Shown one piece after another: positions 60,435 to 64,000 of a stretch of DNA of 64,000 nucleotides. A program made the position numbers and the translations under genes. Within the stretch, counting starts at the first letter, position 1, and each line of letters begins with the position of its first letter. The DNA comes from SAR202 cluster bacterium (lineage in GTDB: Bacteria > Chloroflexota > Dehalococcoidia > Lucifugimonadales > Lucifugimonadaceae), in contig VGZT01000006.1 of assembly GCA_016872495.1 (NCBI GenBank), forward strand, positions 1 to 64,000. The letters run 5' to 3'. The notes under the pieces are model-generated. The model saw nothing but the letters and a program-made list of their open reading frames with translations. It was not told the DNA's origin and did not search any database.

Positions 60435-61779
60435 AAAGGGCGGGACTGAACGCAGATCCGGCATCTTCTATGGCTGGTGGATCGTCGCTGCCGGCGGCGC
60501 CGTACAGGGGTACATGTCGGCCGTGTTCTGGCGCGGATTTCAGGCCTTCTTCGACCCCATCGTCGAAACCTTCGGATGGAGCCGAGGCGCCACCGCCGCC
60601 GCGCTCTCATTGCAACGCACCGAAAGCGGCCTGATCTCGCCGTTCGTCGGCACGCTGCTCGACCGCTTCGGACCACGCTGGTTGATGGCGTTCGGAGTGG
60701 CGGTCACCGGGCTCGGGTTCATCCTGATGAGCCTCGTGAACTCGCTATGGCAGTTCTACGCTGCGATGGCACTCCTTACGGTAGGCATGTCGTTCGGAAC
60801 CTTCATCGTCCTTGTCGCGACGGTCGGCAACTGGTTCATTCGGAAACGCGGCACCGCGCTCGCCGTTCTGATGTCGTGCTCGGCCATCGGCGGGTTCACC
60901 CTGCCCATCCTGGTCCGTTCCATCGACGCGTTTGGCTGGCGGCACGTCCTCTTTGCCATTGGCGTCGGGTTCTGGATCATCGGATTCCCGGCGATGCTGG
61001 CAATGCGGAGGCGGCCCGAGGACTATGGCCAACTCCCCGACGGCGTCAGTTCCGCGCAAGCCGGGCGCGGCAAGGGCAAACATGGCCCTGTCCGCGAGAC
61101 GAATATCTCCACCCGCCAGGTGCTGACGATGCGCTTCTTCTGGCAGTTCGCAATCGCCGTCAGCTTCGGTCAGCTGCTCAGCGCCACCAACCTGCTGCAC
61201 CTGCCCGCGCTCGAGAGCTTCGGCGTGAACCCCGCCCTTGCGGCGCTCGCGGCGGGCAGCATCGCCTTCGGAGACCTGGCCGGCCGTCTCGGCATGGGGG
61301 TGCTGGGGGACCGGTTCGACAAGCGCCTGCTCATGTCGATCGCCTTCACCCTGATGTCGATAGGCTCGCTGGCGCTCGCCCTGGTCAACGCCAGCGTGCT
61401 GGGCATCTCACTCGGGGTGGCGATTCCGCTGCCAGTGTTCGTAGTCGGCTTTGGCCTCGGATTTGGCGCCTCGATCCCGCTGCGGCTGGCCATGGTGGCC
61501 GACTATTTCGGCAGGCGTAGCTACGGTTCGGTCGTGGGCGTGATGAGTTCTGTAAGCGCCATATTCGGGGCGGTCGGCCCGATCTTCGTGGGAGCGATGT
61601 TTGATATCACTGACAGCTACCGGCTGGCGTTCGTCATCCTGGCGCTGATCATGGTCATCGCCATCCCCATGACCGCGCTGCTTGAGAGCCCGGAACGGGT
61701 AGCGGCCCGTGCCAGGCTGGGGGCGCTCAGGCACCGCAGCGCCCACGTGCCTGCGTCCACCCCGCCCCCGGCGGTCTGA
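60427..61779 (+). CDS. MFS transporter (monocarboxylate/oxalate-formate-antiporter-like)
   Basis: 450-aa carrier with 12 hydrophobic segments; FYGWWIVAAGGAVQGYMSA at the N-terminus and motif A GDRFDKRLLMSIAF are typical of monocarboxylate-type MFS members. GTG 60427 overlaps the end of the hydrolase gene by 8 nt, so hydrolase and transporter are coupled. The pair could import an ester or lactone product. No substrate can be fixed. Confidence 0.9.
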   Translation: MAEKGGTERRSGIFYGWWIVAAGGAVQGYMSAVFWRGFQAFFDPIVETFGWSRGATAAALSLQRTESGLISPFVGTLLDRFGPRWLMAFGVAVTGLGFILMSLVNSLWQFYAAMALLTVGMSFGTFIVLVATVGNWFIRKRGTALAVLMSCSAIGGFTLPILVRSIDAFGWRHVLFAIGVGFWIIGFPAMLAMRRRPEDYGQLPDGVSSAQAGRGKGKHGPVRETNISTRQVLTMRFFWQFAIAVSFGQLLSATNLLHLPALESFGVNPALAALAAGSIAFGDLAGRLGMGVLGDRFDKRLLMSIAFTLMSIGSLALALVNASVLGISLGVAIPLPVFVVGFGLGFGASIPLRLAMVADYFGRRSYGSVVGVMSSVSAIFGAVGPIFVGAMFDITDSYRLAFVILALIMVIAIPMTALLESPERVAARARLGALRHRSAHVPASTPPPAV

Positions 61780-61797
61780 ACGGCAGGCACGTCGGAC

Positions 61798-62910
61798 TCA
61801 GACGGCCGGCGACGACGGGTACACGAGCACGGGGCGATCGAACGGCGCCGTGATCCTCACGCGCGTGCCGTCCATGACCGGCGCGAGGGAGCGCCGCCGT
61901 ACCCGGACGGTCACACCCGACGGAAGGATGATCCCGTACTGGGTGAACTCGCCCCGGAACTCGCGATACGCCACCCGCATATCGCTACCATCGGCGCCCG
62001 GCCCGAACTCGAGCTCATGGGCGCGCAAGACGACATCGACGCGTTGCCCATCGGTTACGCCGCCCGCGGGCGCCCGGAACCGGAACCTGCCGGCCTCCGT
62101 CTCGACCAGGTTGCCGGCGATCGTGCCGGGGAGCGTGTCGGTTGGACCGACCATCCGGGCGACCTCCGGGGTCGCTGGCATCGAGTAGATCGCCTCAGGC
62201 GTATCGATCTGCAGGATCTTCCCTCGCCCCATGACAGCCACGCGATCAGCAATTGCAAGAGCCTCTTCCCGGTCATGAGTGACCAGGATTGCGGTGGTCG
62301 CCGACGCCTTGACGATCGTTCGAACCTCCCTGCGGAGACTGGCCCTCAGTTGACGGTCAAGGTTGCTGAAAGGCTCATCGAGCAGGAGGGCGACCGGCCT
62401 CGTTGCGAGTGAGCGGGCCAGCGCAACTCGCTGCTGCTGACCACCTGAAAGCTCGTGCACATAACGGCCCGCGAGGCCCGCAAGGCCGGTCATCTCGACG
62501 ATCGGGCGGACCGCTGCCGAGCGCTCGCCCTGGTTAACCCACTTGAGTCCGAAGAGGACATTCTGCTCGACGGTCAGGTGGGGGAAGAGAGCGTAGTCCT
62601 GGAAAACGAGGCCCACGCGGCGTTCCTCTGGTGGGATATGCCGGGTTGCGCTGCTGACGACACGGCCCGAAACCTGCACTTCTCCGGCCTGGACGCGCTC
62701 GAAACCCGCGATGACCCTGAGCATCGTGGTCTTGCCGCTGCCGCTCTGGCCGAGGACGCTTACGAACTCCCCGGATCTCACGAGCAGGTCCAGTGCATCG
62801 AGTGCCGCTTCACCGTTCCTGCCCGGATACCGGCACGTGACGCCCTGCATCGACAACAATCCGGAGTCGATCGAGGGATCGGAGGGCTGAGTTGCGGCGC
62901 TACCCCTCAC
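61798..62910 (-). CDS. ABC importer ATP-binding protein (Fe3+/spermidine-putrescine class)
   Basis: 370 aa. Walker A LGQSGSGKTTMLRV, Q-loop LVFQDYALFPHLTV, signature LSGGQQQRVALARS, Walker B ALLLDEPFSNLDRQL, and H-loop VTHDREEAL, followed by a C-terminal TOBE/OB part (TLPGTIAGNLVETEAG). This organisation is that of FbpC/PotA-like ATPases. The start overlaps the permease stop by four bases, showing a shared operon. The solute-binding protein is expected upstream, outside the window. Confidence 0.92.
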   Translation of the reverse strand: MRGSAATQPSDPSIDSGLLSMQGVTCRYPGRNGEAALDALDLLVRSGEFVSVLGQSGSGKTTMLRVIAGFERVQAGEVQVSGRVVSSATRHIPPEERRVGLVFQDYALFPHLTVEQNVLFGLKWVNQGERSAAVRPIVEMTGLAGLAGRYVHELSGGQQQRVALARSLATRPVALLLDEPFSNLDRQLRASLRREVRTIVKASATTAILVTHDREEALAIADRVAVMGRGKILQIDTPEAIYSMPATPEVARMVGPTDTLPGTIAGNLVETEAGRFRFRAPAGGVTDGQRVDVVLRAHELEFGPGADGSDMRVAYREFRGEFTQYGIILPSGVTVRVRRRSLAPVMDGTRVRITAPFDRPVLVYPSSPAV

Positions 62911-64000
62911 GCTCCGTTGCCTCCAGGGCTCCGCCCTTCGCCGTCGTCAGACGCCCGCCGACTTTCGCGCAGCAGCAGAAACGCCGTCGGGGCGCCGGCT
63001 GCGAGCACCAGCATGATTGCGGGCAGCGCGGCTTTGGCGAAGAACGCCTCCGAGGCCGCCGACCACACCTCGGTCGCCAGGGTCTTGAACCCGAGGGGCC
63101 CCAGGATCAGGGTCGCGGGCAATTCCTTCATGGTCAGCAGAAACACCATCGCAGCGCCGGTCAGAATCCCTGGCGTGATCAGCGGAAGCGTGACCTGCAG
63201 GATTGTCTTGACTTCGCTGCGCCCGAGCGAGCGAGCGGCTTCCTCAACGTGCGGATTCACCTGCAGGAGAGAGGTCTTGATGGCCCCGGACGCCGCCGGA
63301 AGAAAGAGCACGGTGTATGCGAACACCAGGAGCGCGATGGTCTGGTACAGCGGTGCGGCGAAGTTCACGCCGAAGAAGACCAGTGCCAGCGCTACCACCA
63401 CGCCCGGCAGCGCGAAACCCATGTGCGTGGCACGGTCGAGAAAGGCGGCGAATCTTCCAGCGAAGCGCACGGCCAGGATCGCGACGGGCAGCGCGAGCGC
63501 GGAGCTCACCGCCGCGGCCAGCAGCGAAACCCTTAGCGAGTTCCACGCCGAGGGCCACGGAAACTCGACGCCCCCTGCCGATGCCCCGCGCGCGACCCAG
63601 AAGCACAAGACGCCAAGGGGCGCAATTACCGCGCTCGTCACCAGCGTCCCGACGCCAATCGCCGCCGGCCAGCGCCACCGCCCGAGGCTCAGGTTTGAGA
63701 CCGGTCGCACCGCGCCGGACGTACTTCGGTGATAGCGACCCCTCGCGTGGGTGGCGGAATCGAGCAACAGGATCCCCAGGGCAACGGCAATCAGGACCAG
63801 GGAGAGGGCGGACGCCGCGGTCCGGTCGAACGTGGTCTCGTACTGGATGAAGATCGCCCAGGTGAACGTCTCGTATCCGAGCAGGGAAACGGCCCCGAAA
63901 TCGCTGAGCGTGTATAGCGCCACCAGCAGGGCGCCGGCCGCAATCGCCGGTCGCAGCAGCGGCAGGGTGACTTTGAGCGAGGTCCTCCCCGGGCCGTAGC
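62907..64000 (-). CDS. ABC importer permease (FbpB-like), N-terminus outside window
   Basis: Inner-membrane part of the same importer. The frame enters at base 64000 with YGPGRTSLKVTLPLLRPAIA, an EAA-loop-like motif of the first half. The second half shows the other EAA loop, EAARSLGRSEVKTILQVTLP, so the protein is the fused double-length FbpB type. About ten helices are seen. A shorter start at 63923 is rejected since homology runs to the window edge. Confidence 0.88.
   Translation of the reverse strand, partial: YGPGRTSLKVTLPLLRPAIAAGALLVALYTLSDFGAVSLLGYETFTWAIFIQYETTFDRTAASALSLVLIAVALGILLLDSATHARGRYHRSTSGAVRPVSNLSLGRWRWPAAIGVGTLVTSAVIAPLGVLCFWVARGASAGGVEFPWPSAWNSLRVSLLAAAVSSALALPVAILAVRFAGRFAAFLDRATHMGFALPGVVVALALVFFGVNFAAPLYQTIALLVFAYTVLFLPAASGAIKTSLLQVNPHVEEAARSLGRSEVKTILQVTLPLITPGILTGAAMVFLLTMKELPATLILGPLGFKTLATEVWSAASEAFFAKAALPAIMLVLAAGAPTAFLLLRESRRASDDGEGRSPGGNGA

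Noticed and set aside
1-64000. CRISPR arrays, insertion sequences, prophage, integrase or att sites
   Set aside because: No regularly spaced repeats, transposase, integrase or phage genes are visible anywhere; the only short tandem repeat is the two-unit block at 50798.

Overview
The window is dense, GC-rich bacterial chromosome with short intergenic gaps, many GTG/TTG starts and ATGA-type overlaps. Gene content points to an uncultivated Chloroflexota lineage, probably Dehalococcoidia / SAR202-like. The reasons are five enolase-superfamily paralogues, several small-acid and aldolase-type catabolic genes (RraA-like, HpcH/HpaI-like, Gfo/Idh, thiolase plus OB-fold protein, NIPSNAP, M28 peptidase, ceramidase-like hydrolase) and ordinary bacterial housekeeping genes. 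The taxonomic call is inference; there is no rRNA or tRNA gene here to test it.

Layout. 1-4.2 kb: end-truncated lipA (-), then TrmA/RlmD-type methyltransferase, maf, a TatB-like gene and tatC (+), facing tatA (-) across a perfect bidirectional terminator. 4.2-7.9 kb: a frameshifted small gene, a thioredoxin-fold selenoprotein (-), an aldo/keto reductase stub, enolase paralogue 1, a bicupin and a membrane-sensor stub. 7.9-19.5 kb: M28 peptidase, RraA-like and ceramidase-like genes, lexA, rpsT, the bifunctional (p)ppGpp gene, an HpcH/HpaI aldolase, a collapsed sulfatase, an MFS transporter, a broken receiver-domain gene and enolase paralogue 2. 19.7-23.4 kb: a compact cassette that looks like a peptide maturation/export system: a 78-aa precursor-like peptide, a strong hairpin, ABC ATPase, ABC permease, a PqqD-like (RiPP recognition) domain fused to an M50-type membrane protease, and a small membrane protein. 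23.4-28.7 kb: enolase paralogue 3, NIPSNAP, DEAD-box helicase (-), thiolase-like plus OB-fold pair, SnoaL stub. 28.7-36.7 kb: argF-der-plsY-gpsA (+) facing hrcA-dnaJ-prmA-rsmE (-). 36.8-46.7 kb: MBL-fold gene, TPR/NicO metal-transport pair, Gfo/Idh, rlmB, 2-hydroxyacid dehydrogenase, DHA2 transporter and two tandem SDRs. 46.7-51.8 kb: DUF1801 gene broken by an amber codon, type II methionine aminopeptidase, WYL-regulator stub, tandem enolase paralogues 4 and 5, and a beta-propeller protein. 51.8-64 kb: CaCA antiporter, a repeat-bearing membrane protein, fabI plus thioesterase, M50-CBS protease, a DUF3179 selenoprotein, alpha/beta hydrolase plus MFS, and an iron/spermidine-type ABC importer cut by the window end.

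Two results stand out. First, two unrelated genes, the redoxin at 4568-5275 and the DUF3179 protein at 57952-59487, carry an in-frame TGA exactly where a redox cysteine belongs. Each TGA is followed at the right distance by a perfect small stem-loop, so both are predicted selenoproteins and the genome should encode selA/selB/selC/selD elsewhere. Second, the 19.8-23.4 kb cassette joins an RRE-type domain to an intramembrane protease next to a precursor-like peptide and an ABC exporter, with no modifying enzyme beside it. I do not recognise this arrangement.

The window also has a high load of gene remnants: frameshifts, an internal deletion and N-terminal stubs. Some are probably real decay of accessory genes. 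Single-base cases could instead be assembly errors, and I keep the two apart in each entry.
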